From Janibacter sp. A1S7 (GTDB taxonomy: Bacteria > Actinomycetota > Actinomycetes > Actinomycetales > Dermatophilaceae): a DNA stretch of 64,000 bases. Position 1 is the first letter of the stretch. Every line of letters begins with the position of its first letter. This document shows, one piece after another, positions 8,647-16,880 of this stretch. The notes beneath the pieces are model-generated. The model was not told where the DNA came from and ran no database searches. It saw only the letters and a program-made list of their open reading frames with translations. The stretch is taken from contig NZ_CP144913.1 in assembly GCF_037198315.1 (NCBI RefSeq), positions 496,001 through 560,000 on the forward strand. Direction: 5' to 3'. A program made the translations under genes and the position numbers.

Positions 8647-9990
8647 ATGACCAGTAGCCCGAGCCCGTCCCGAGCCGATCGGTTGGGCGGGTTGCCGTAC
8701 ACGCGACGCCACACCCGGCTGCTCGTCGGCTCCGGTGTCGGATGGGCCCTCGACGCGATGGACGTCGGGCTGATCTCCTTCGTCATCGTCGTCCTCGCCG
8801 AGCAGTGGGGCCTGACGACGAGCCAGAAGTCGTGGATCGTGACCATCGGTTTCGTCGGGATGGCGATCGGCGCGACGCTCGGCGGACGGTTGGCGGACCG
8901 CTTCGGCCGGCGGGCGGTCTTCGCGACGACGTTGGTCGTCTACGGGGTGGCCACCGGCGCGTCCGCGCTCGTGGGTGGGGTCACGCTCTTCCTGGTCCTG
9001 CGGTTCTTCGTCGGGCTGGGGCTCGGTGCGGAGCTGCCCGTCGCCTCGACGCTCGTGAGCGAGTTGTCCCCGACGCGCATGCGGGGACGTCTCGTCGTTG
9101 TGCTCGAGTCGTTCTGGGCGGTGGGCTGGATCCTTGCCGCCGTCATCGGCTTCTACGTCATCCCGCACGGGGACGACGGCTGGCGCTGGGGTCTGGCCTT
9201 CGGTCTGGTCCCGGCCGTCTACGCCCTCGTCGTGCGCTTCGGTCTGCCCGAGTCGGCCGCCTGGTTGGACACCCGTGGGCGCCACGAGGAGGCCGAGGCG
9301 GTCGTGCGTGCCTTCGAGGAGTCCGCAGGCGTCGACGCGCAGGCGGCGGTCAGGGCGAAGGGGGAGCCGGCCCCCGTCGATGCCGTGGTCGAGGCGCACG
9401 GGCTGTGGTCCCCGGGACTGCGGCGGCGCACGGCGGGCATCTGGATCGTGTGGTTCGCAGTGAACTTCGCCTACTACGGCGCGTTCCTGTGGATCCCGTC
9501 CCTGCTCGTCGCCCGCGGTCACGACGTGACGACCTCGTTCATGTACACGCTGATCATCACGCTGGCCCAGCTGCCCGGCTACCTGCTGTCCGCGGTCCTC
9601 GTGGAGGTGTGGGGTCGGCGGGCGACGCTCGCGGCCTTCCTCGTCGGCTCCGCCGTGTCAGCATGGTTCTTCGGGCAGTCCGACTCGGTGACCTCGATCA
9701 TCGTCGCCGGCTGCGCCCTCTCCTTCGCCAACCTCGGTGCCTGGGGTGCGCTCTACGCCATCACACCGGAGATCTACCCGACCGCGGTGCGCGGGTCGGG
9801 TGCCGGTGCCGCGGCGGGGTTCGGGCGACTGGCCTCGATCCTCGCACCGCTGCTGGTGCCCTTCCTCCTCGAGCGCGGCGGGGCGAGCGGGGACGTCCTC
9901 GTCTTCTCCATCTTCACCGCGGCCTTCGCCGTCGCCGCCGCCGCGAGCTTCCTCCTGCCGGAGCTGAGAGGACGACAACTGGCCGAGTGA
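8647..9990 (+). CDS. MFS transporter, organic/aromatic acid:H+ symporter-like
   Basis: A 447-residue, twelve-helix major facilitator. The first helix segment contains DAMDVGLISFVIVVL, and the loop between helices 2 and 3 has the MFS signature GGRLADRFGRRAV. A long cytoplasmic loop with an LPESAAWLDTRGRHEEA motif separates the halves, as in the metabolite:H+ and aromatic acid:H+ symporters. The GGAGG ribosome-binding site lies at the right distance from ATG 8647. It sits after the molybdenum hydroxylase operon and before a lactonase-like gene, so it may import a carboxylate substrate for either system. The substrate is not determinable from the sequence. Confidence 0.82.
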   Translation: MTSSPSPSRADRLGGLPYTRRHTRLLVGSGVGWALDAMDVGLISFVIVVLAEQWGLTTSQKSWIVTIGFVGMAIGATLGGRLADRFGRRAVFATTLVVYGVATGASALVGGVTLFLVLRFFVGLGLGAELPVASTLVSELSPTRMRGRLVVVLESFWAVGWILAAVIGFYVIPHGDDGWRWGLAFGLVPAVYALVVRFGLPESAAWLDTRGRHEEAEAVVRAFEESAGVDAQAAVRAKGEPAPVDAVVEAHGLWSPGLRRRTAGIWIVWFAVNFAYYGAFLWIPSLLVARGHDVTTSFMYTLIITLAQLPGYLLSAVLVEVWGRRATLAAFLVGSAVSAWFFGQSDSVTSIIVAGCALSFANLGAWGALYAITPEIYPTAVRGSGAGAAAGFGRLASILAPLLVPFLLERGGASGDVLVFSIFTAAFAVAAAASFLLPELRGRQLAE

Positions 9991-10008
9991 GGGCAGGTGG
10001 CCACGCTC

Positions 10009-10037
10009 TTGAAACTCGATTCAGGTACCTCTAGTCT
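10009..10037 (+). promoter_or_regulatory. Promoter of the lactonase-like gene with TGAA-N6-TTCA operator (site 1)
   Basis: A -35 box TTGAAA (10009-10014) is followed after 17 bases by the -10 box TAGTCT (10032-10037). The near-palindrome TGAAACTCGATTCA at 10010-10023 overlaps the -35 box and spacer, a position suited to repression. The same 14-mer recurs at five other promoters of the island. Confidence 0.65.
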
Positions 10038-10067
10038 CCGAGGACACAACTCGACGAGAGGCTTCAC

Positions 10068-11030
10068 ATGGTGGCCGTACCGACCGTGACCGGGAGCGTT
10101 GACTCCGCCGATCTGGGCCGTGTGCTGGCCCACGAGCACGTCTTCGTGCTCGGGGAGGAGTACCGGCAGAACTACCTGGACGACTGGGACGAGGACACCA
10201 CGGTCGCCGAGGCGGTCGAGGAGCTGGGGGCGCTTCCGTCCCTGGGCATCGACACCATCCTCGACCCCACCGTCCTCGGGCTCGGGCGCTACCTGCCACG
10301 GGTGCAGCGCGTCGCCGAGCAGATCGACCTCAACGTCGTCGTGGCCACCGGTCTGTACACGTACAACGAGATCCCCTTCCAGTTCCACTACAGCGGACCG
10401 GGGTTGCTCTTCGACATGCCGGAACCGCTCACCGAGCTCTTCCTCACGGACCTGCGGGAGGGGATCGCAGGCACCGGTGTGCGCGCCGGTTTCCTCAAGT
10501 GCGCCATCGAGGAGCAGGGTCTCACCCCGGGGGTCGAGCGGGCCATGCGCGCGGTCGGCCAGGCGAGCGCCCAGAGCGGTGCTCCCATCACGGTGCACAC
10601 CAACCCGCACACCGGGTCGGGCCTCGTCACCCAACGCGTGCTTGCGGAGGAGGGCGCCGACCTGTCGAAGGTGGTCATCGGCCACTCCGGCGACACGACG
10701 GACCTCGACTACCTGATGACGGTGGCTGACGCCGGCTCCTACCTCGGCATGGACCGTTTCGGCCTGGACGTGCTGCTGCCCTTCGAGGACCGGGTGGCGA
10801 CCGTGCTGGAGCTGCTGCGGCGGGGCTATGCGGAGAAGATGGTGCTGGCCCACGATGCCGCGTGCTTCATCGACTGGTTCGACCCCGAGGCCAAGCGGCA
10901 GGTCGTGCCCCGGTGGAACGTCCGCCACATCAGTGAGGACGTCATCCCCGCCCTGCTCGAGGGCGGTGCCAGCGAGCAGGACATCGACACGATGCTCGTG
11001 ACCAACCCGAGGGCGTACTTCGAGCGATAA
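10068..11030 (+). CDS. Phosphotriesterase-like (lactonase-type) metal-dependent hydrolase
   Basis: A 320-residue TIM-barrel amidohydrolase of the phosphotriesterase homology family. The metal ligands are all visible: His22 and His24 (AHEHVF), the probable carboxylated bridging Lys144 (GFLKCAIEEQ), His177 (ITVHTN), His206 (IGHSGDT) and Asp263 (LAHDAA). Many members hydrolyse lactones rather than phosphotriesters, so a lactonase role (lactone to hydroxy acid) is a reasonable guess given the acyl-CoA genes that share its operator. The GAGAGG ribosome-binding site is six bases before ATG 10068. It is transcribed alone from a promoter with the shared operator. The exact substrate is unknown. Confidence 0.82.
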   Translation: MVAVPTVTGSVDSADLGRVLAHEHVFVLGEEYRQNYLDDWDEDTTVAEAVEELGALPSLGIDTILDPTVLGLGRYLPRVQRVAEQIDLNVVVATGLYTYNEIPFQFHYSGPGLLFDMPEPLTELFLTDLREGIAGTGVRAGFLKCAIEEQGLTPGVERAMRAVGQASAQSGAPITVHTNPHTGSGLVTQRVLAEEGADLSKVVIGHSGDTTDLDYLMTVADAGSYLGMDRFGLDVLLPFEDRVATVLELLRRGYAEKMVLAHDAACFIDWFDPEAKRQVVPRWNVRHISEDVIPALLEGGASEQDIDTMLVTNPRAYFER

Positions 11031-11060
11031 GTGCGCCCGGGTGGTCGGTGAAGCCATCTG

Positions 11061-11118
11061 TTGACAGGGTTGCGGCGCTTCCATAAGGTCGATGAACTTG
11101 AACTTGAACGCAGGTTCA
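11061..11118 (+). promoter_or_regulatory. Promoter and operator of the liv operon (site 2)
   Basis: TTGACA (11061-11066) and TAAGGT (11084-11089) are separated by 17 bases, a near-consensus primary-sigma promoter. The palindrome TGAACGCAGGTTCA at 11105-11118 lies around +10, directly preceded by a further TTGAAC half-site (11098-11103). A repressor bound here would block the start of transcription. Confidence 0.7.
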
Positions 11119-11143
11119 TAATTGATCTCAATGAGGAGACACG

Positions 11144-12349
11144 ATGGCTGCAGCATTGTCGAAGCGCGCGATCCGCGGTGTCGCCACCATGGCCAGTGGT
11201 GGCCTGGTGGCCACGTTGGCAGCGTGTGGAGGCTCCGGAGGGGGTGGCTCCGACTCCGACACGATCACCATCGGCTACTCGGCAGGGATCAGCGGGGGGG
11301 CCGCCGAGTACGGCAAGAACGTGCAGAACGGCCTGCAGATGGCCATTGACCAGATCAACGAGAAGGGCGTCGAGGTCGATGGCACGGACTACACCGTCGA
11401 GCTGGAGAGCCTCGACGACCAGTACCAGCCGGGTACGACCGGGACCAACGCGCAGCGCCTCGTCGAGCAGGAGGGCGCCACCGTCGTCTTCGTCCCACAC
11501 GCCGGTGGGATCAAGGCGGCCCAGGAGCTGAACTCGGGGCGCACCGAGTTCCTCATCGGTGCCTACAGCTCCGACCCGGAGATCGTCGAGAGCGGCAATC
11601 CGCTCACGGTGATGATCCCGCCGTCGTTCATCAGCTACGTCGCTCCGTTCATCAGCAAGGTCGACACCCAGGGCAGCGGCAAGCTCGGTCTCCTCTCGAC
11701 CTCGAGCGAGTTCGGCCAGCAGTGGACCGAGGCCATGACGAAGGCGTGGGAGGAGAAGGGTGGCGAGGTCCAGGAGAGCAACAACATCAACTACGCCACG
11801 GTCTCCGACTTCGCCGGCCCCGTCTCGAAGACCTTGTCCGGAGACCCGGACGTGATCCTCGTCGGTGGGCCGTCGCAGCCGACGGCGATCATCATCGAAG
11901 AGGCGCGCAAGCAGGGCTTCAAGGGGTCCTTCATGATCAACGACCAGGCGAAGTTCGAGGACATGGAGGAGTTCACCGATCCCGCGAACCTCAACAACTC
12001 GGTCGGGGTCGCACCCCTGACGGCGTTCGAGGGGACACAGGAGTTCATCTCCTCGTACAAGGAGAAGTACTCCACGGACAAGCCGGTCAACCCGGACATC
12101 GCCCTGAACTACCAGGCGCTGCCGGTCTTCATCAAGGCCATGGAGTCGGCGGGAACCGTCGATGACCCGGCGGCCATCCGTGAGGCCATCAGCGAGAGCA
12201 TCGACACGGTCGATCCCACGTTCCGAGTGGCCTTCTCGCCCGACCGCGTCACCGACGCGGGGCACTTCATCGCGGACGACCTCAAGGCGGGGTACCGCAC
12301 CAAGGACGGGCAGTACGAGACCTTCTCGATCGACCAGCCCAAGGAATGA
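11144..12349 (+). CDS. Liv-type ABC transporter substrate-binding lipoprotein
   Basis: A 401-residue periplasmic-type binding protein (type I fold, branched-chain amino acid receptor family). A basic N-terminus and hydrophobic stretch end in the lipobox LAAC with lipidated Cys28, followed by a glycine/serine-rich linker. The mature domain starts with ITIGYSAGISGGAAEYG, typical of the family. It delivers solute to the LivHM channel encoded next. Ligands of this family include branched amino acids, amides and also small organic and aromatic acids, so the substrate may be a carboxylate matching the neighbouring catabolic genes. The GAGGAG ribosome-binding site supports ATG 11144. Confidence 0.88.
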   Translation: MAAALSKRAIRGVATMASGGLVATLAACGGSGGGGSDSDTITIGYSAGISGGAAEYGKNVQNGLQMAIDQINEKGVEVDGTDYTVELESLDDQYQPGTTGTNAQRLVEQEGATVVFVPHAGGIKAAQELNSGRTEFLIGAYSSDPEIVESGNPLTVMIPPSFISYVAPFISKVDTQGSGKLGLLSTSSEFGQQWTEAMTKAWEEKGGEVQESNNINYATVSDFAGPVSKTLSGDPDVILVGGPSQPTAIIIEEARKQGFKGSFMINDQAKFEDMEEFTDPANLNNSVGVAPLTAFEGTQEFISSYKEKYSTDKPVNPDIALNYQALPVFIKAMESAGTVDDPAAIREAISESIDTVDPTFRVAFSPDRVTDAGHFIADDLKAGYRTKDGQYETFSIDQPKE

Positions 12350-12356
12350 GCGTCGA

Positions 12357-13223
12357 ATGACCCTCTTCCTCCAGCAGCTGGTCAATGGCCTGGCCCTGGG
12401 CGGCATCTACTGCCTGGCCGCCGTCGGGTTGACCCTGGTCTTCGGGGTGCTCGGATTTCCCAACCTGGCCCACGGGGCGATCTTCATGCTCGGCGGGTAC
12501 GTCACGTATTCGCTGCTCGTCGACGGCGGCCTGCCCTACGTGGTCGCGATCCTGTGCGCGGCGCTCATCCTCGCGGTCATCGGGGTGGTCTTCGAGCGGC
12601 TCATCTTCCACCCACTGCGAAAGGCGCCGCACACGCACCACATGATCGCGACGGTCGGGGTGATGTTCTTCCTCATCGCTGTGGTCCAGGAGATCTGGGG
12701 CACGGGGTTCCTGCGCATGGACTCTCCCTTCGCCGGGCGTCTGACCGTCGTGGGAGCCCAGATCTCGTGGCAGCGGATCATCATCATCGTGATTGCCATG
12801 GTCGTGCTGACCGCGCTGACGTGGTTCCTCAAGAAGTCCGTGCACGGCCAGGCGATCGAGGCCGTCGAGCAGGACCGCACGGGTGCCACGCTCGTCGGGA
12901 TCAACCCCAGCGTGGTCTCGATGGTGACCTTTGCGGTGTCCTTCGCGCTGGTGGCCATCTCGGCGGGCCTGGTTGCGCCGATCCAGCTCCTGTCGCCCGC
13001 GATGGGCGAGTCGCTGAACCTGATCGTCTTCGCGATCATCATCCTGGGGGGTCTGGGTTCGCTTCCCGGCGCGATCATCGGGGGGTTCGTCATCGCCATC
13101 GCTGAGGTGATGGCCTCGACGTACATCTCGGTGGCAGCAGGAGAGGCGGCGGTCTTCGTCGTCCTCATGGGCGTCCTCGCGGTCAGGCCGACGGGACTGT
13201 TCGGAACGGTGGAACAGCGATGA
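12357..13223 (+). CDS. livH: Branched-chain amino acid-type ABC permease LivH
   Basis: A 288-residue inner-membrane permease with about eight hydrophobic helices. It contains the family segments QQLVNGLALGGIYCLAAVGL at the N-terminus and FAIIILGGLGSLPGAIIGG near the C-terminus. It pairs with LivM to form the transmembrane channel. I chose ATG 12357 because it begins the first helix; the longer frame from 12162 lies inside the binding-protein gene. It starts seven bases after the binding-protein stop and overlaps livM. Confidence 0.9.
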   Translation: MTLFLQQLVNGLALGGIYCLAAVGLTLVFGVLGFPNLAHGAIFMLGGYVTYSLLVDGGLPYVVAILCAALILAVIGVVFERLIFHPLRKAPHTHHMIATVGVMFFLIAVVQEIWGTGFLRMDSPFAGRLTVVGAQISWQRIIIIVIAMVVLTALTWFLKKSVHGQAIEAVEQDRTGATLVGINPSVVSMVTFAVSFALVAISAGLVAPIQLLSPAMGESLNLIVFAIIILGGLGSLPGAIIGGFVIAIAEVMASTYISVAAGEAAVFVVLMGVLAVRPTGLFGTVEQR

Positions 13224-14251
13224 TGGAGAAGATCAACCCGCGTCTGCTCGGTGTCGCCCTCATCGTGATCGCGCTTGTGGCGGCGCCTCTCGTCCTCAAC
13301 GGCCAGCCCTACCTGATCCGCGTGGTCACGACGGCGACGATCTACGCGATCGCCGCCTACGGGATGAACATCATCCTGGGCCTGACCGGTCAGCTGTCCT
13401 TGGCGCACGGGGCGTTCTTCGGGGTCGGCGCCTACGTCGTGGGACTGCTGACGACCGACTACGACTGGTCCTTCTGGGGCTCCTTCCTGCTCGCGATCGT
13501 CATCACCACGGTCCTCGGCTACGCCTCCGGCCTGATCGCGCTACGGACCCAGGGGGCGTACTTCGCGATCTTCACGATGGCCCTCGGCTTCCTCATCTTC
13601 ATCGTCATCACCCGCTGGGAGTCGGTGACGCACGCTCACTCGGGCGTCAGCGGGGTGAAGTTCCCGGAGAACATCGGGCCCATCGACTTCACGCAACCGA
13701 CGACGATGTACTACTTCGTGCTGCTCATCCTGGGCGGCGCCGCGTACACCACCCACGCGCTGCTGCGGTCCAACGCTGGCCGGTCCCTGGTGGCCATCCG
13801 CACGTCCGAGGACCTCGCCAAGTCCATCGGCGTCAACGTCGCCGTCAGCAAGCAGCTCGCCTTCACCGCGTCAGCAGGTACGGCCGGTCTGGCGGGTGGG
13901 TTGTTCGCATCCCTGACCGGCTTCATCGGTCCCGACTCGGCGGCCATCGATGTCACCTTCGAGTTCCTGCTCTTCCTGCTCATCGGTGGCATGGGGACGG
14001 TCATGGGACCGATCATCGGGAGCCTGCTCGTGGCCTTCCTCTTCGAGGCGCTGCAGGATCTGCAGTCCTACCGGTTCATCGTCCTGGGGCCGATCATCGT
14101 CCTGCTGGTCATCTTCGCGCCGAAGGGGATCGTCGGCTACCTCAACGACCTGATCCCCTCTCACCGCGGGCGGCGGCGGGCTGCACGGCGACCGGAGACC
14201 TCCGACGACGAGACACCAGAAGCCCGGAAGACGAATGAGGAGGTGCGCTGA
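13220..14251 (+). CDS. livM: Branched-chain amino acid-type ABC permease LivM
   Basis: A 343-residue permease with eight to ten hydrophobic helices and the family motif YGMNIILGLTGQLSLAHGAF. A cytoplasmic coupling segment with GRSLVAIRTSEDLAKSIGVN contacts the ATPases. The C-terminus ends in an arginine-rich and acidic tail (from about 305) longer than in enterobacterial LivM. The start overlaps the livH stop (ATGATG). It forms the importer channel with LivH. Confidence 0.9.
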   Translation: MMEKINPRLLGVALIVIALVAAPLVLNGQPYLIRVVTTATIYAIAAYGMNIILGLTGQLSLAHGAFFGVGAYVVGLLTTDYDWSFWGSFLLAIVITTVLGYASGLIALRTQGAYFAIFTMALGFLIFIVITRWESVTHAHSGVSGVKFPENIGPIDFTQPTTMYYFVLLILGGAAYTTHALLRSNAGRSLVAIRTSEDLAKSIGVNVAVSKQLAFTASAGTAGLAGGLFASLTGFIGPDSAAIDVTFEFLLFLLIGGMGTVMGPIIGSLLVAFLFEALQDLQSYRFIVLGPIIVLLVIFAPKGIVGYLNDLIPSHRGRRRAARRPETSDDETPEARKTNEEVR

Positions 14252-15030
14252 TGCTGCTCCAGGTACGCGACCTCAGCAAGACGTTCGGTGGTCTCGACGC
14301 GGTCAAGGGCGTCGACCTCGACGTCCCGGAGGGGCAGGTCACGGCCATCATCGGACCGAACGGTGCCGGCAAGTCGACCCTGTTCAACCTGCTCGCGGGC
14401 TTCTACAGACCGACATCCGGGACCGTGACCTTCGACGGAGCGGACATCACCGGACAGAAGCCCCACCGGACGGTCCGTGCAGGGATCGCCCGGACCTTCC
14501 AGACGACGCACCTCTTCGATGGCGCCACCGTGCTCGAGAACGTCCTGGCCGCCTGTGTCGTACGGGGTCGGTCCAATCCCCTGGACGCAGTGCTGCACAC
14601 ACCGCGGTACCGCCGTGACGAGAAGGCGAACCACGAGAAGTCGATGGAGGAACTGGACTTCGTGGGCGCCGCCCACCTGCGCGACGAACTCGCCTCGACT
14701 CTCCCGCAGGAGACACAGAAGCGCATCTCGATCGCCCTGGCCCTGGCCACCGAGCCGCGGCTGCTGCTCCTGGACGAGCCGGCTGCCGGGACGACCGACG
14801 AGGAGACCGAGTCCTTCGGCGATCTCATCCGGCAGATCGTCGCGCGTGGGATCTCGGTCTGCCTCGTCGAGCACAAGATGTCCATGGTGATGAACTTGGC
14901 CGACCAGATCGTCGTCCTCGACCACGGCCAGCGCATCGCCCTGGGTAGCCCGGAGGAGATCAAGAGGGACCCGCTCGTCATCGAGGCGTACCTCGGGGTC
15001 GATACGAGAACGACAGGAGCGCCATCATGA
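14251..15030 (+). CDS. livG: ABC transporter ATP-binding protein LivG
   Basis: A 259-residue ATPase. Walker A GPNGAGKST is at 35-43, the family Q-loop follows near 84 (RTFQTTHLF), Walker B LLLLDEP is at 171-177, and the switch histidine is in LVEHKM. The signature motif is odd: where LivG proteins normally have an LPYGxQ or LSGGQ type sequence, this one reads LPQETQ (151-156), with no glycine. One of the two nucleotide sites of the LivGF dimer may therefore be weak or inactive. It overlaps livM by one base and livF by ATGATG. Confidence 0.88.
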   Translation: MLLQVRDLSKTFGGLDAVKGVDLDVPEGQVTAIIGPNGAGKSTLFNLLAGFYRPTSGTVTFDGADITGQKPHRTVRAGIARTFQTTHLFDGATVLENVLAACVVRGRSNPLDAVLHTPRYRRDEKANHEKSMEELDFVGAAHLRDELASTLPQETQKRISIALALATEPRLLLLDEPAAGTTDEETESFGDLIRQIVARGISVCLVEHKMSMVMNLADQIVVLDHGQRIALGSPEEIKRDPLVIEAYLGVDTRTTGAPS

Positions 15031-15734
15031 TGACCATCACCGGACTCAGTGCCGGCTACGGCGCGGGCAACGTCCTGCACTCCGTCGACGTCACTGCCCC
15101 GACGGGTGAGTTGACGGTCGTCCTCGGGTCGAACGGAGCGGGCAAGTCGACGCTCTTTCGCGCCGTCAGTGGAGTGCTCCGACCGTCCGGTGGGCGAGTC
15201 GACTTCGCGGGTGAGGACACCACGAGGAGCAGCACGGCTGCGCTGGTGCGCAAGGGACTGGCGCACTGCCCCGAAGGGCGGCACCTCTTCCCGCGCATGT
15301 CGGTGGAGAAGAACCTCGTGCTGGGGGCGTACACCGGCCGCCGGCACAAGGACCGCGTCCGAACCCTCTTGGACCGGACCTACGAATTGTTCCCGGTGCT
15401 CAAGGACAAGCGGACCCAGTCGGCCGGGTCCCTGTCGGGGGGGCAGCAGCAGATGGCGGCCATCGGCCGCGCCCTGATGTCCGACCCGAGGATGTTGATC
15501 CTCGACGAGCCGTCCATGGGGTTGGCACCCCTGATCACACAGCAGGTCTTCGATGCCATCGTCGGGATCAACAAGGAGGGCATCGGCGTGTTGCTGGCCG
15601 AGCAGAATGCGACCTCTGCCCTGCGAATCGCCTCGTCGGGCTATGTCATGGCCGAAGGGCGGATCGTCCTGTCCGGCGCCGCCGCAGTCCTCGCGGGGGA
15701 CCCGGCCGTGCAGCAGGCATACCTCGGGGTCTAG
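15027..15734 (+). CDS. livF: ABC transporter ATP-binding protein LivF
   Basis: A 235-residue ATPase with Walker A GSNGAGKST (34-42), a canonical LSGGQ signature (136-140), Walker B MLILDEP (about 157-163) and the switch region LLAEQN. The AEQN form, with glutamine where most ABC proteins have histidine, is usual in LivF. It completes the importer started at 11144. Its TAG stop lies within the TCTAGT target site of an IS481-family element, so the insertion left the protein intact but separated the operon from whatever followed. Confidence 0.9.
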   Translation: MMTITGLSAGYGAGNVLHSVDVTAPTGELTVVLGSNGAGKSTLFRAVSGVLRPSGGRVDFAGEDTTRSSTAALVRKGLAHCPEGRHLFPRMSVEKNLVLGAYTGRRHKDRVRTLLDRTYELFPVLKDKRTQSAGSLSGGQQQMAAIGRALMSDPRMLILDEPSMGLAPLITQQVFDAIVGINKEGIGVLLAEQNATSALRIASSGYVMAEGRIVLSGAAAVLAGDPAVQQAYLGV

Positions 15735-15735
15735 T

Positions 15736-15761
15736 TGTACCCGGCCGACAGGTTGGTGACA
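15736..15761. repeat. IS left inverted repeat
   Basis: The 26-bp left end starts TGTACCCGGCC and closes GTTGGTGACA. It is preceded immediately by the TCTAGT target copy, which contains the livF stop codon. Confidence 0.88.
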
Positions 15762-15842
15762 CTCCGGTTGGGTCGTTGACGTAAGGGAGGACCCCCGGGT
15801 GCGGTGGGTGATGTCTAAGTCGCCGACCGACCGGAGGTCCTC

Positions 15843-16817
15843 GTGTCCCACAGTAATGCCCGACTGACCGTGCGTGGTCGTCAGTTGTTGGTGGAGCGGG
15901 TCTGCGAGCAGGGGTGGGCTGTGGCCCACGCCGCCAAGGCCCAAGGCGTTTCCCGCCAGTGCGCCCACCGGTGGATCAACCGGTTCCGTCAGGAAGGCCC
16001 GGCCGGTCTGCACGAGCGTTCCTCGCGTCCGCACCACTGCCCGCGCCAGACCCCGGTCGAAATCGAAGAGCAGATCGTGGCCACCCGCCGCCAGGAACGT
16101 CGTGGCCAGGACTGGCTCGGTCCCGAGCTCGACGTGCCCGCCCGTACCGTCTCTCGGGTCCTACGACGCCATGGCGTGCCCTACCTGCGCGAGTGCGACC
16201 CGCTGACCGGGGAAGTCATCCGCGCGTCGAAGACCACTGCCGTGCGCTACGAACGCGAGCGTCCGGGCGAGTTGACCCACGTCGATGTGAAGAAGATCGG
16301 CAAGATCCCCCACGGTGGTGGGTGGAAGGCCCACGGACGGGCAATGGGTTCCACCGCGGCGAAGAAAAGGGCCCGCATCGGCTACGACTACGTCCACTCG
16401 ATGGTCGATGACCACTGCCGGCTGGCCTACAGCGAGATCCTGCCCGACGAGAAAGGGCGCACCTGCGCCGGGTTCATCAAGCGCGCAGCCGCGTACTTCG
16501 CCGACCACGGCATCACCACGATCGAGCGGGTGATGACCGACAACCACTTCTCCTACCGCAACTCCCACGACGTGCGCGAGGCGATGGAGGAACTGGGCGC
16601 CACACACAAGTTCATCCGGCCCCACTGCCCCTGGCAGAACGGCAAGGTGGAGCGGTTCAACCGCACCCTGCAGACCGAATGGGCCTACCGAGAAGTCTTC
16701 ACCAGCAACGACCAACGCTGCGCTGCCCTTGCGCCCTGGCTCGAGCACTACAACACTGAACGCCGCCACACCGCACTCGGCGGTCACACCCCGACCAGCC
16801 GACTGTCACCAACGTGA
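15843..16817 (+). CDS. IS481-family transposase
   Basis: A 324-residue DDE transposase. An N-terminal helix-turn-helix (about 8-60, with VSRQCAHRWINRFRQEG) binds the ends. The rve-type integrase core carries the acidic triad Asp148 (HVDVKK), Asp233 (MTDNHF) and Glu270 (GKVERFNRT), with 36 residues between the last two. The start is GTG 15843. The stop lies within the right inverted repeat. The frame is full length and undamaged. Confidence 0.92.
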   Translation: MSHSNARLTVRGRQLLVERVCEQGWAVAHAAKAQGVSRQCAHRWINRFRQEGPAGLHERSSRPHHCPRQTPVEIEEQIVATRRQERRGQDWLGPELDVPARTVSRVLRRHGVPYLRECDPLTGEVIRASKTTAVRYERERPGELTHVDVKKIGKIPHGGGWKAHGRAMGSTAAKKRARIGYDYVHSMVDDHCRLAYSEILPDEKGRTCAGFIKRAAAYFADHGITTIERVMTDNHFSYRNSHDVREAMEELGATHKFIRPHCPWQNGKVERFNRTLQTEWAYREVFTSNDQRCAALAPWLEHYNTERRHTALGGHTPTSRLSPT

Positions 16818-16829
16818 TGGCCGGGTACA
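16804..16829. repeat. IS right inverted repeat
   Basis: The 26-bp right end, reverse complement of the left end except for five central bases, ends in GGCCGGGTACA and is followed by the second TCTAGT copy. It overlaps the transposase stop codon. Confidence 0.88.
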
Positions 16830-16880
16830 TCTAGTCGGCCCGGCTCGACCATCCCCTCCCTGGTGGGCGGGACGCTCCCG

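Larger units (their letters stand above)
15736..16829 (+). mobile_element. Intact IS481-family insertion sequence with TCTAGT target duplication
   Basis: A 1,094-bp element. Its ends are 26-bp imperfect inverted repeats (15736-15761 and 16804-16829), both beginning TGTACCCGGCC and sharing GTTGGTGACA, with only the five bases between differing. A perfect 6-bp direct repeat TCTAGT flanks it (15730-15735 and 16830-16835). This fits the NCTAGN target preference known for IS481. It contains a single full-length transposase gene. The intact ends, duplication and open frame point to a recent, probably still mobile copy. Confidence 0.9.
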
